64,000 nucleotides of DNA from Mesorhizobium loti. Its GTDB lineage: Bacteria; Pseudomonadota; Alphaproteobacteria; Rhizobiales; Rhizobiaceae. A program made the translations under genes and the position numbers. Position 1 is the first letter of the stretch; each line of letters starts with the position of its first letter. Shown piece by piece: positions 1 to 9,169 of the stretch. The DNA lies in contig CP050293.1 of NCBI GenBank assembly GCA_014189435.1, positions 3,229,001 through 3,293,000 of the forward strand, read 5' to 3'. The notes under the pieces were generated by a model that was not told the origin of the DNA, ran no database searches, and saw only the letters and a list, made by a program, of their open reading frames with translations.

Positions 1-575
1 TGTCTTCGATCGTCTTCACCAGCATCATCGATATCGACGCGGACTCGCCGTTCTATTTCACACCCGTCTACCGGGATGCGGAGCGCAGGTTGCGCGAGAG
101 CGGGCTGGCCTGGACGATCCTGAGATGCGGCCTGTATTCGGATCTCGTTCTGGACAGCTGGATCAAACCCGCCTTTCCGTCTGGAACGCTTTCGCTTCCC
201 ACGGGCGCTGGAGAGGTTGCGCCAGTATCGCGACAGGATGTTGCCCTGGCGGCAGCGGCGGTGGTCGCATCACCAGAGAAGCATGCAGGAAAGATCTATG
301 AGCTGACGGGGCCACGGAAGCTGTCGTTTCACGAAATGACCGAGACCGCAGGCTCGGCCTTCGGTCGTCGTCTTGAGTTCGCTCCCTGTTCGCCAGCCGA
401 CTACCTTCAACGCGCCTGGTCGGAAATGCAGGATCCTTGGCCGCATGCCTTTTCGACGCTTTGCGGATCCATTGAAGAGGGCCGCTACCAGCGGGTTGCG
501 GCCGCCTGCGAGCATTTGACCGGACACCCGCCAACCGACTTCACGAGATTTGTTCAGAACGCGGCCGCGACTTAG
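1..575 (+). CDS. NAD(P)H-binding (NmrA/SDR-like) protein, C-terminal part
   Basis: The reading frame is already open at base 3 and runs to the stop at 573-575, so the gene starts left of the window and its Rossmann nucleotide-binding end is missing. The visible part has the look of an atypical short-chain dehydrogenase of the NmrA/QorB type. A strand reading SSIVFTSI is followed by a segment around FTPVYRDAERRLRESGLAW, the helix and strand typical of the substrate-side half, and then by TILRCGLYSD. A late ELTGPRKLSFHEM segment also matches this family. The likely role is an NAD(P)-dependent reductase or redox sensor. The substrate cannot be read from the sequence. Confidence 0.7.
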   Translation, partial: SSIVFTSIIDIDADSPFYFTPVYRDAERRLRESGLAWTILRCGLYSDLVLDSWIKPAFPSGTLSLPTGAGEVAPVSRQDVALAAAAVVASPEKHAGKIYELTGPRKLSFHEMTETAGSAFGRRLEFAPCSPADYLQRAWSEMQDPWPHAFSTLCGSIEEGRYQRVAAACEHLTGHPPTDFTRFVQNAAAT

Positions 576-602
576 AATGCAAGGGGACGGAGGGTGGCAA
601 AG

Positions 603-1211
603 ATGATTGCAAAACAGTTTCTTGCGACAGGTTTTTTGACGGCCGCCCTGGCTATAGGATGCTCGCCCGCAGAACCGGCATCAGGCGAAACGTGGGATAC
701 CGTCAACGCCAAGCTGTCAAAGTTCAACGAAATCAACGACTGCGACGGGGCTTGGCATCTGTTTTGGTCGACCCGTGAAAACAATGAGACATATTCGTAT
801 CTTATGCTCTCGGCTCTCGCGGCCAGAGGAGAGCATCCTTGGCAACCAGCAGACGCAAAGCAAAATGACGACATTGCTTTTTCCCTGGCGGCTCTGGCTC
901 ACCGCTACGGGCAAATTCCTAAATTGGAAGAATTGGGCGAAGGCTATAAGGTTGACTCTTTGCTTGTCCCTCTAACTCTTGTTCAAGCCCTTGTTATGCG
1001 CGTTTCCTCCGGCGAGAACGCGAGGTACCATGATGAGCAATTTGTTTCTTGCTTTAAATCCGCGATCGAACTCAACACCGATAAATTTGATGAGTGCTTT
1101 GGGCACTTATTGGAAGATCTGACGAGAAGAGACGCAATAATAACCCTTCCACCAATCCCAGCGGGTGCTCATGTACAGTGTGTCGAATCCAAAGGATTTG
1201 ACTTTAGATAG
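603..1211 (+). CDS. hypothetical lipoprotein
   Basis: A 202-residue protein of unknown function. The N-terminus is a short positively charged stretch and a hydrophobic segment ending in ALAIGCS, an acceptable though not perfect lipobox with the cysteine at residue 20. A periplasmic lipoprotein is therefore inferred. The ATG at 603 is preferred over the GTG at 594 because the purine-rich GGAGGG sits just upstream of it at proper spacing. The body is rich in Asp, Glu and Asn and has scattered cysteines. I recognise no domain. Codons are visibly more AT-rich than in the neighbours, which may mean recent acquisition. Confidence 0.65.
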   Translation: MIAKQFLATGFLTAALAIGCSPAEPASGETWDTVNAKLSKFNEINDCDGAWHLFWSTRENNETYSYLMLSALAARGEHPWQPADAKQNDDIAFSLAALAHRYGQIPKLEELGEGYKVDSLLVPLTLVQALVMRVSSGENARYHDEQFVSCFKSAIELNTDKFDECFGHLLEDLTRRDAIITLPPIPAGAHVQCVESKGFDFR

Positions 1212-1302
1212 GGCCGACATGCGTTGTAACCTGCCGCCTTCGAGGCTGGATGCAGAGTGATCCAGCATATAGATGGACAGGCCTCAAACCGGGCGGTGAG
1301 CC

Positions 1303-2124
1303 ATGCGGTATCTTTTGCGCGTACCCCTTGTTCTGGCTGGAGTTCTCTTAGCCGCCAATGGCCCGGCCAGGGCGGCCTCCATCGACGACCTCTACAGCTC
1401 CCAGACCATCGTCAACGGCAAGTACGAGAAAAACCGCCAGGCCGGCTTCAAGCGCTGCCTCGACGCGGTTCTGGTCCGGGTTTCCGGCGATCAGCGCCTG
1501 CCGGCGAAACCGGAGATGGCGGCACTGCGCGACAAGGCCGGCAGCTTCGTTGCCAGCTTTAGCTACCGCGACCGCATGGAAGGCATTCCCAACCATGACG
1601 ATCAGGGCACGTACGATCGGCCTCACAACCTCTACTGCCAGTACAAGCCTGCTGACATCGACCTGGTGCTGGCTTCGCTCGGCAGCAGGCCGTGGCTGAC
1701 CGAGCGGCCACGGCTGGCGGTGTTTTTGGCGACCGAGCGCGGTACCCAGAATTTCGCGCTCGATGCCGACGACGAGCGCGGCGTGTTGATGCGCGAATCG
1801 TTCAGCAATGCCGCAGCACCGCTGGCGATGCGGGTGGCTTTTCCCACGGCAGCGCTGCTGTCGCAGGCTGGATTGGCCGATCAGGCGCTTCGCAACGCCG
1901 AGATGACGAAGCTGGATACCATCGCGACGAAGGCCGGTGCCGACCAGGCACTTTCCGGCAGCGTCGTGTGGAGCGACAAGGAGTTGGGGTGGATCGCCGA
2001 CTGGCGGCTGGCCATGGCCGGCAAGACCTACATCTGGCAAGTGCGCGGTGTCAGCTTCGATGAGGCTTTCCGCGTTGCTATCAAGGGCGCGGCGCAGATT
2101 CTTTCGGGCAACGGGCAACCTTAA
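1303..2124 (+). CDS. DUF2066 domain-containing exported protein
   Basis: A 273-residue protein with a clear Sec signal peptide (hydrophobic residues 5-20, cleavage expected after ARA near residue 24). The mature N-terminus reads SIDDLYSSQTIVNG and continues with RCLDAVLVRVSGDQRL, the typical opening of the DUF2066 family of conserved proteobacterial periplasmic proteins of unknown function. The length fits the family. It is followed by a palindromic repeat and then hemB. No function should be inferred beyond export to the periplasm. Confidence 0.8.
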   Translation: MRYLLRVPLVLAGVLLAANGPARAASIDDLYSSQTIVNGKYEKNRQAGFKRCLDAVLVRVSGDQRLPAKPEMAALRDKAGSFVASFSYRDRMEGIPNHDDQGTYDRPHNLYCQYKPADIDLVLASLGSRPWLTERPRLAVFLATERGTQNFALDADDERGVLMRESFSNAAAPLAMRVAFPTAALLSQAGLADQALRNAEMTKLDTIATKAGADQALSGSVVWSDKELGWIADWRLAMAGKTYIWQVRGVSFDEAFRVAIKGAAQILSGNGQP

Positions 2125-2128
2125 TTCC

Positions 2129-2274
2129 AGCTTGGGTTCCTCGCCCTCCGCGAAGCGCGGGGAGAGGTGGCCGCGCAGCGGCCGGAGAGAGGGCTTCGTA
2201 GGGCGCAGTCCCCTCTCCGTCTCGGCTTCGCCGAGCCACCTCTCCCCACTTCCGTGGGGCGAGGAACCCAAGCT
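2129..2274. repeat. RIME-type composite palindrome 1
   Basis: An exact 17-base inverted repeat (2129-2145 against 2258-2274, AGCTTGGGTTCCTCGCC on the left) encloses a second arm pair around 2157-2170 and 2236-2247 (GGGGAGAGGTGG with its complement). Together they fold into a long imperfect hairpin filling the gap between the DUF2066 gene and hemB. The structure matches the intergenic mosaic repeats common in rhizobia. Confidence 0.8.
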
Positions 2275-2350
2275 TCGGCCTGGCACAAACGTGTCGCATT
2301 GGTCAGCGGCAAGGCCTCGTGGTAAAAGTCGCCGAACGAGAGTTTTGGCG

Positions 2351-3382
<1,032 letters not shown>

Positions 3383-3429
3383 CCGCTAGGTCGTTTTGGA
3401 ATTTTTACGCAATCCGCTAGAATGAATTC

Positions 3430-3726
3430 ATGAGCAGGAATGAGGTCATAAAGCGGTTGCTGAGAAATGCAGATGCCATCAAAGGCATGGGCGCGACTTC
3501 GCTTTATCTCTTCGGATCGACTTTGCGGGGCGACGCAGGGCCCGATAGCGATCTCGACCTCTTCATCGATTATGATCCTGCAAGGCGCTTTTCGCTGATC
3601 GATCTGGTCGGCATCAAGCAATTCCTTGAAGAGAAGATGTCAGCGGAGATCGATATCACCACCCGCGACAGCCTCAATCCCATGTTGAAGGCCGATATCG
3701 AACGATCTGCCGTGCGCATATTCTGA
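3430..3726 (+). CDS. MNT-type nucleotidyltransferase (antitoxin of a HEPN/MNT pair)
   Basis: A 98-residue minimal nucleotidyltransferase. The family motif is intact: FGSTLRGDAGPDSDLDLFID with G29, S30, D41 and D43, and a third acidic residue D75 in AEIDITT. In characterised HEPN/MNT modules this protein counteracts the HEPN RNase by adding nucleotides to it. Its stop overlaps the start of the next gene by one base (TGATG), the usual tight coupling of such pairs. The pair stands alone between hemB and a reductase gene. Confidence 0.85.
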   Translation: MSRNEVIKRLLRNADAIKGMGATSLYLFGSTLRGDAGPDSDLDLFIDYDPARRFSLIDLVGIKQFLEEKMSAEIDITTRDSLNPMLKADIERSAVRIF

Positions 3727-4076
3727 TGGCAGTGCGCCGGATCGAACCGATTCTAGCCGAAATCATAGAGGCCTTGGACGGCATCGCTGCTGCCACCGCA
3801 GGCAAGACTCTGGATGACTTCAATCGCGACTGGCTGCTTCGACATGGCATCGAGCGCGGGATCGAAATCATTTCCGAGGCTGCCCGGCACATTCCGGAGG
3901 ATCTGGCAGCCCTTGCCTCCGAGATTCCATGGAAACAAGTTCGTGGGATAGGCAACATTTTGCGTCACGAATATCACAAGACCTCGGGGGCGATAGTATG
4001 GGCTGTGGTGACCGACAGCCTGCCGCCACTACGTCTTGCTGTTGAACGTATGCTCGAAGCATCGCAGCGCCAATAA
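3726..4076 (+). CDS. HEPN (DUF86/HepT-like) protein, putative RNase toxin
   Basis: A 116-residue all-helical protein of the DUF86 (HepT) family, partner of the preceding nucleotidyltransferase. HEPN toxins cut RNA through an R-x(4-6)-H motif. Here the C-terminal motif region reads RGIGNILRHEYH (residues 73-84). The histidine H81 is present, but the position five residues before it, normally arginine, is G76. Arginines are found at 73 and 80 instead. It may belong to a variant clade that uses a shifted arginine, or be catalytically weak. The preceding IPWK at 67-70 matches the family's IPW-(R/K) pattern. Confidence 0.8.
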   Translation: MAVRRIEPILAEIIEALDGIAAATAGKTLDDFNRDWLLRHGIERGIEIISEAARHIPEDLAALASEIPWKQVRGIGNILRHEYHKTSGAIVWAVVTDSLPPLRLAVERMLEASQRQ

Positions 4077-4167
4077 TTGTGGCTAACAGACAGGCTGCGG
4101 CCGCGTCCTGTTTCGCCGGCGCGGCTGCCGGCTTGACTTCAGAACCGACAGTCCGATTGTCCGCTCG

Positions 4168-4219
4168 AAAATACCACTTGCAATTCGCAATCAGTTTGCT
4201 ATCAAAATACCACTTGCAA
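4168..4219 (+). promoter_or_regulatory. direct repeats upstream of the DHFR-like gene
   Basis: The 16-mer AAAATACCACTTGCAA occurs at 4168-4183 and again at 4204-4219, a period of 36 bases. Similarity extends into the following bases (GCAATCAGTTT against GACAACTGGTTT). The second copy lies about 30 bases before the start at 4248. Two phased identical sites suggest an operator for an unidentified regulator. Confidence 0.5.
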
Positions 4220-4247
4220 AAGACAACTGGTTTCCGAGGAGGCTCGC

Positions 4248-4895
4248 ATGTCCAAACTACGCGTCAACGCTTTCACCCTGTCGCTCGACGGCTACGGCGC
4301 CGGTCCCGATCAGGATTTGCAAAATCCGCTCGGTGTCGGCGGGGAATCCTTGCACAAGTGGTTTGTCGACACCCGCACCTTCCGTGAGATGGTGCTCGGA
4401 CAAGATGGCGGCACCAACGACATCAACGAGGCGTTCGCGGCGCGCAGCTTCGAGAATGTCGGCGCCTGGATCCTCGGCCGCAACATGTTCGGGCCGATCC
4501 GCGGCGAATGGCCTGACGACAGCTGGAAGGGCTGGTGGGGCGACAACCCGCCGTACCACGTGCCGGTTTTCGTGCTGACCCACCACCAGCGCGAACCGAT
4601 CACAATGGAGGGCGGCACGACCTTTCATTTCATCACCGATGGCATCCATTCGGCGCTTGAACAGGCAAAAGCAGCGGCGGATGGCAAGGACGTGCGGGTG
4701 GGCGGCGGCGTCGCCACCATCCGGCAATATCTTCAGGAGAAGCTGATCGACGAGATGCATCTGGCGATCTCGCCGCTGCTGCTCGGCCGAGGCGAGAACC
4801 TTTTTGCCGGCCTCGACATGCTCAAGCTCGGCTATGTCTGCAGCGAGCAGGTGGCGACGCCGCTCGCCACGCACGTCACCATCAAGCGGGCTTAA
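4248..4895 (+). CDS. dihydrofolate reductase family protein (RibD C-terminal domain)
   Basis: A 215-residue protein of the RibD C-terminal/DHFR-like superfamily, a predicted NADPH-dependent reductase. Visible family marks are the opening NAFTLSLDGYGAGPDQ, the WILGRNMFGPIRGEW segment, the VFVLTHHQRE strand, the nucleotide-binding glycines in DVRVGGGVATIRQYL, and the end of the fold in DEMHLAISPLLLGRGE. The substrate is unknown, and the protein is not a housekeeping folate enzyme. The start has a good GAGGAGG ribosome-binding site. It is preceded by a pair of direct repeats that may control it. Confidence 0.8.
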   Translation: MSKLRVNAFTLSLDGYGAGPDQDLQNPLGVGGESLHKWFVDTRTFREMVLGQDGGTNDINEAFAARSFENVGAWILGRNMFGPIRGEWPDDSWKGWWGDNPPYHVPVFVLTHHQREPITMEGGTTFHFITDGIHSALEQAKAAADGKDVRVGGGVATIRQYLQEKLIDEMHLAISPLLLGRGENLFAGLDMLKLGYVCSEQVATPLATHVTIKRA

Positions 4896-4947
4896 GCCCG
4901 GTGGTCATCAAGCGGGCTTGATGGCGAAACCCTCGGTGCAGGCCCCT

Positions 4948-5161
4948 TTCTCCCCGTCACTATACGGGGAGAAATGCCCGGCAGGGCAATGAGGGGCAGC
5001 GCTACCGGTCGAATATTGTGTTGTCGGGAATGCCACAGGCGGCAATATGGCGGCGGACTAAGTTTGGCCCGTGCAGCGACTTATCCGGAGCCAACTGTCG
5101 ACGTCAGCGCCGCCCCTCATCCGCCTGCCGGCACCTTCTCCCCGTATAGTGACGGGGAGAA
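4948..5161. repeat. RIME-type composite palindrome 2
   Basis: The 26-base arm at 4948-4973, itself nearly palindromic (TTCTCCCCGTCAC and so on), is repeated exactly in inverted form at 5136-5161. About 160 bases lie between, with secondary matches near GGCAGGGCAATGAGGGGC and its complement. The element fills the gap between the convergent reductase and ppk2 genes. It shares the CTCCCC/GGGGAG theme of the other repeats in the window. Confidence 0.8.
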
Positions 5162-5172
5162 GGGAGCTCCCC

Positions 5173-6093
5173 TCAATACCTCTCCGGCACATAGAGCTCG
5201 CGCGGCAGCGTCTGGCGCTCGTATTCGGGATTGAAGACGCGCTCCGGCAGCGTGATCTCTTCGTGTGGAACCTCTTCATAGGGCATCTGCTGGAGCAGAT
5301 GGTCGATGCAGTTCAGCCGCGCCCGCTTCTTGTCGTTGCCTTCGACGATGAACCAGGGGGCCTCCGGGATGTTGGTGCGCACGAAGGTCTCTTCCTTGGC
5401 CTTGGTGTACTGCTCCCAGCGCACGCGCGACTGCAGGTCCATCGGCGACAGTTTCCACTGCTTCATTGGATCGTGGATGCGCATCAGGAAGCGCATCTGC
5501 TGCTCCTCGTCAGTGATGGAGAACCAGTATTTGACCACGGTGATGCCCGAGCGGACCAGCATGCGCTCGAACTCCGGCACGTCGCGGAAGAATTCTTCCA
5601 CCTGATCGGGTTGGGCAAAGCCCATCACGCGCTCGACGCCGGAGCGGTTGTACCAGGAGCGGTCGAACAGCACGATCTCGCCGCCGGCCGGCAGATGCGG
5701 CACATAGCGCTGGAAATACCATTGCGACTTCTCGCGCTCGGTGGGCGCCGGCAGTGCGACGACACGGCAGATGCGCGGATTGAGCCGCTGGGTGATGCGC
5801 TTGATGACGCCGCCCTTGCCGGCCGAGTCGCGACCCTCGAAGATCACCACCAGCTTCTTCTTGTGGTAGGCGACCCAGGACTGCAGCTTGATCAATTCCG
5901 ACTGCAAGGTGATCAGGTCGCGAAAATACTGCATGCGATCGATCGAAGGCGGATGCGCGTTCTTGTAGATCTTGGCGATCTCCATCGACAGCGCCGGCTC
6001 CGACATTTCGAGCTCATAGTCCTCGTCGAGCGTGTCGGCGAGTTCGGCTTCCAGCCAGTCCTTGGCAGGAGAATTCTGTCTTAGCTCGGTCAT
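5173..6093 (-). CDS. ppk2: polyphosphate kinase 2
   Basis: Transfers phosphate between inorganic polyphosphate and nucleotides (PPK2 family). The 306-residue product has the length of single-domain class enzymes. The Walker A motif is GRDSAGKGG at residues 87-95. The Walker B-like motif is LFDRSWYNR at 142-150. The lid region with arginines follows (GVERVMGF). The frame stays open further upstream to 6297, but homology starts at MTELRQ, so the ATG at 6091-6093 is used. It ends beside a palindromic repeat and stands as a single gene. Confidence 0.9.
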   Translation of the reverse strand: MTELRQNSPAKDWLEAELADTLDEDYELEMSEPALSMEIAKIYKNAHPPSIDRMQYFRDLITLQSELIKLQSWVAYHKKKLVVIFEGRDSAGKGGVIKRITQRLNPRICRVVALPAPTEREKSQWYFQRYVPHLPAGGEIVLFDRSWYNRSGVERVMGFAQPDQVEEFFRDVPEFERMLVRSGITVVKYWFSITDEEQQMRFLMRIHDPMKQWKLSPMDLQSRVRWEQYTKAKEETFVRTNIPEAPWFIVEGNDKKRARLNCIDHLLQQMPYEEVPHEEITLPERVFNPEYERQTLPRELYVPERY

Positions 6094-6371
6094 ATCGGCT
6101 GCTCCGGTTGCAAGCTCTGTCGATCCATGTCCGGCGCCCCAAACTCCCGGCTTACGGCCCGGAACGGGAACACCTGAGCCGACTTCAATATAGGCCGGCA
6201 ATGACGGTTTTATTGCAGTGGCAGCGTGATCACCGCCGCCGCCAATCCCGCCAGGCATGATCGATCCGTCGTCCTGGCATGGCGACAAGTCGCCCAAATT
6301 GTCCTACAAATAGCGGCCACATTCGGGGCGCCCTCCCCAGCCCCCTTCCCAACGCAATCGCGAGGACTGAC

Positions 6372-7415
6372 ATGGAATACCGCACCCTCGGCCGTTCCGG
6401 CCTGAAAGTTTCGACACTGACCATGGGCACCATGACTTTCGGCGGCGCCGGCGCGTTTTCGGCGGTCGGCAAGACCGACCTCGACGAGGCACGCCGGATG
6501 ATCGATCTCTGTATCGATGCCGGCATCAACGTCATCGACACCGCCAATGTCTATTCGAACGGCATTTCGGAAGAGATCATCGGCGAAGCGCTCGGCGGCA
6601 AGCGCAAGGGCGACGTGCTGATCGCCTCCAAGGCGCGGATGCGGATCGGTAACGGTCCGAACGATGAAGGCCTGTCGCGCCATCACCTGATCCGCGAATG
6701 CGAGAAGAGCCTGAAGCGGCTCAAGACCGACGTCATCGACATCTACTTCCTGCACGAATGGGATGGCGCAACACCGCTGGAGGAAACCATCGCGGCGCTC
6801 GATACTTTGGTTGCCCAAGGCAAGATCCGCTATGTCGGCTGTTCCAACTATTCCGGCTGGCAGGTGATGAAGGCGCTCGGCATCAGCGACAGCCATCACC
6901 AGCCGCGCTTCGTCACCCAGCAGATCCACTACACGCTGGAAGCGCGCGAGGCGGAGTATGAATTGCTGCCGATTTCCGTCGATCAGGGGCTGGGCGTGCT
7001 GGTCTGGAGCCCGCTTGCCGGCGGATTGCTGTCCGGCAAATACCGCCGCGACAGCCCCACTGCCCGCCAGCTCGCCGGCTGGTCCGAACCGCCGATCCGC
7101 GACGAGGACCGGCTGTGGCGGATCGTCGATGTGCTTGTCGAGATCGGCGCGCAGCGCGGCGTGTCGGCGGCGCAGGTGGCGCTGGCCTGGCTGCTCGGCC
7201 GGCCGGCTGTCAGTTCGCTGGTGATCGGCGCCCGCAACGAAGCCCAGCTGAAGGACAACCTTGCGGCGGCGAGCCTAGTGCTCACCGACGACGAACGCAG
7301 CCGCCTCGATTCAGTCAGCCGGCCGCCCTTGCTCTACCCCTACTGGCACCAGCAATTGACGGCAAAGGACCGCTTCGGCCCCGCCGATCTTGTTCTTGAT
7401 CGCAGCGGCATCTGA
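6372..7415 (+). CDS. aldo/keto reductase
   Basis: A 347-residue NADPH-dependent aldo/keto reductase, a cytoplasmic TIM-barrel enzyme with broad carbonyl substrates. It opens with MEYRTLGRSGLKVSTLTMGT. The catalytic tetrad is visible as Asp and Tyr in VIDTANVYSNG, Lys in VLIASKARM and His in DIYFLHEWD. The C-terminal NADP-binding segment is SSLVIGARNEAQLKDNL. The open frame extends upstream to 6279, but the conserved N-terminus fixes the start at 6372. The specific substrate is unknown. Confidence 0.9.
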   Translation: MEYRTLGRSGLKVSTLTMGTMTFGGAGAFSAVGKTDLDEARRMIDLCIDAGINVIDTANVYSNGISEEIIGEALGGKRKGDVLIASKARMRIGNGPNDEGLSRHHLIRECEKSLKRLKTDVIDIYFLHEWDGATPLEETIAALDTLVAQGKIRYVGCSNYSGWQVMKALGISDSHHQPRFVTQQIHYTLEAREAEYELLPISVDQGLGVLVWSPLAGGLLSGKYRRDSPTARQLAGWSEPPIRDEDRLWRIVDVLVEIGAQRGVSAAQVALAWLLGRPAVSSLVIGARNEAQLKDNLAAASLVLTDDERSRLDSVSRPPLLYPYWHQQLTAKDRFGPADLVLDRSGI

Positions 7416-7442
7416 CGAGCGAGGTTTGATAGGGGCGACGTT

Positions 7443-8414
7443 CTAACCCTGGACAAAACGCCAGACCTCGGGGTCGGGCTCGATCTGGCCGCTGAGGACG
7501 AAATATTTGTAGAGGACGAGCAGGGAGATCGCCTGCTCGTCCTGCTCGTTGGAGAATTGGCGGCAATAGGCATTGGCCGCGGCGACAATGCGTTGCGCCT
7601 CGGCCGGATGACGCTCGAAATAGCGCACCTTGTCCGCGACATCGGCGAAATCCGGGTCGAGCGGCACATAGTGGACACCGGCCTCGAGTTGCTTTTCGGC
7701 AAACCATGTCTCGTATGTCGGCAACGGCATCAGGCAGAGCGATTTCGAATTCAGGATCCATTTGAGGTTGGTCGCCACGTCGTTGCCTTCGAGTGAGACG
7801 ATGTAGCGATAACGCTGCTGTTGGCTGATGCTGAGAAAGGGCTTGCTATACTCGGCCGGCGCGTTCGGCTTGTGTGAGCCGGCATCGCAGAACGGCAAGT
7901 CACGCACGGCGTCGAGAAATGCTGTCCGTTTCGAATTGTTGAGGTCACCGCGCCAGACCACGGCTGGGAGCTTGTCGGCGAAGGCGGTTGCATCGGCAGG
8001 CATCTGGAAGTGACGAAACTTGTCGAGCTTCATGATGACCGCATTGCTGTTATCAACGCGGATCGGCCGATCCTTGACGATCGTCGGCACCTTCGGCACT
8101 TTGATGACATCGCCGAATTCCACATCGATGAGCAATTCGGTGTCGAAGTAGCGGGCAAACTCCTTCAGGTCGTAATAGTACATGGTCGGTGTAAAAGGCA
8201 GCTGGCCGACGCGTACGGCATTGGGGCTGGGCGTAAACGCATCGTGCAGCTTGTTGTAGTAATTCAGCCGCCGGCGAACCGAGTCGTCCGAGAGGCTGGC
8301 CCTTTCGAGGCGGGCGGCCAATCTGCGGCGAAACAGTGCCTGTGGGGCGACATCGCACGCGAGGTTTCGCGCGTAGTAGAAAACCTTTGCCGTCGTTCGC
8401 GCAATTGTGGCCAT
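7443..8414 (-). CDS. glycosyltransferase family 90 (LpsA/CAP10-like)
   Basis: A 323-residue protein of the GT90 family, which includes rhizobial and Pasteurellaceae LpsA enzymes that add sugars to lipopolysaccharide. Family marks are the central AVVWRGDLNN segment, the loop before the nucleotide-sugar site in RYRYIVSLEGNDVATNLKW, and SKSLCLMPLPTYETWF. No membrane span or signal is evident, so it should act on the cytoplasmic face. It is convergent with the aldo/keto reductase (27 bases between stops). A role in LPS core or another surface glycan is inferred. Confidence 0.8.
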   Translation of the reverse strand: MATIARTTAKVFYYARNLACDVAPQALFRRRLAARLERASLSDDSVRRRLNYYNKLHDAFTPSPNAVRVGQLPFTPTMYYYDLKEFARYFDTELLIDVEFGDVIKVPKVPTIVKDRPIRVDNSNAVIMKLDKFRHFQMPADATAFADKLPAVVWRGDLNNSKRTAFLDAVRDLPFCDAGSHKPNAPAEYSKPFLSISQQQRYRYIVSLEGNDVATNLKWILNSKSLCLMPLPTYETWFAEKQLEAGVHYVPLDPDFADVADKVRYFERHPAEAQRIVAAANAYCRQFSNEQDEQAISLLVLYKYFVLSGQIEPDPEVWRFVQG

Positions 8415-8612
8415 CGGTCACTTGATCAAAAACAAACGGGCAGCTCGCAATAGACTGGTGCCCCGGCTCTCCTACACCATTGTGTCGTGCATCTTGCAAG
8501 CCCCGGGCCGTGATCGACGCGAACGGCCGGGCACGATCGCTTCAGCTGTTGTGTTTGACGGCTAATGCTCCTAGGCAGGACCAGAGCCGCGAGGCAGTGA
8601 AAAGGAGCCGAT

Positions 8613-8765
8613 ATGGCGCGACCACCAAATTACGATCAGGAACGCAAGGAACGCGACCGCCAGAAGGCGGCCAAGAAGGCCGAGAAGCTGGCAGCCAAGG
8701 TTGCGGCGCGGGAACGTTCGAAGCCCGAGGACGAGACCGAAGGCGAAACCGAAACGGCGAAGTGA
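8613..8765 (+). CDS. small charged hypothetical protein
   Basis: A 50-residue open reading frame with an excellent ribosome-binding site (AAAGGAG at 8601-8607) and an ATG start. The product begins MARPPNYDQERKERDRQ, has a Lys/Ala-rich helix in the middle and ends in an acidic tail (EDETEGETETAK). The strong charge segregation and start signal support a real gene. It looks like a soluble, mostly helical or disordered protein. Function is unknown. Confidence 0.65.
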   Translation: MARPPNYDQERKERDRQKAAKKAEKLAAKVAARERSKPEDETEGETETAK

Positions 8766-8768
8766 CGG

Positions 8769-8791
8769 CAAAAGGCCCGCGGATGCGGGCC
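8769..8791 (-). terminator. rho-independent terminator
   Basis: A 7-base-pair GC stem (8774-8780 with 8785-8791) and GGAT loop. Read on the minus strand it is followed by TTTTG (8769-8773), so it terminates the DUF982 gene on that strand. Confidence 0.6.
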
Positions 8792-8825
8792 ATGCCTCAA
8801 TCAGATCGCCGATGGCCGGCTTGTG

Positions 8826-9086
8826 TCAGGCCGGCGCCTTGTCGCTGACAAAGACGTCCACTTCGCGCGCTGCCGCGATGAAGGCGCGCCTGGCGTTCAT
8901 CGCCGGCTTGTCGCCGGCGAGTGCGTCATGGCAGGCCTGCAGCGCCGCGCGATGCTTGGGGCTGCGCTTGCCGGGCCAGCTGTTGAGAAGGTAGTCGGAA
9001 GCCTCACGCGCCGTACGCAAGAGCTGAGTGCTTCCCGCCGCGACTGACTTCACAGTCACAGGTGTTTCAAATCGGTTGTTTTCCAT
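8826..9086 (-). CDS. DUF982 domain-containing protein
   Basis: An 86-residue protein of the DUF982 family, small proteins present in many paralogous copies in rhizobia and of unknown function. It shows the family's pattern: an N-terminal beta segment (FETPVTVKS), then REASDYLLNSWPGKRSPKHRAAL, the conserved cysteine in ALQACHDAL, and NARRAFIAAAREVDV. It is soluble with no signal peptide. A terminator lies just downstream. Confidence 0.8.
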   Translation of the reverse strand: MENNRFETPVTVKSVAAGSTQLLRTAREASDYLLNSWPGKRSPKHRAALQACHDALAGDKPAMNARRAFIAAAREVDVFVSDKAPA

Positions 9087-9169
9087 CGCCGCTCCTTACG
9101 CCATCGGCGTCTGTGAAGCGAGGCCGAAAGTAACCATAGATCCGGATGTCGCCTTTTGCGCGCCCCGCC

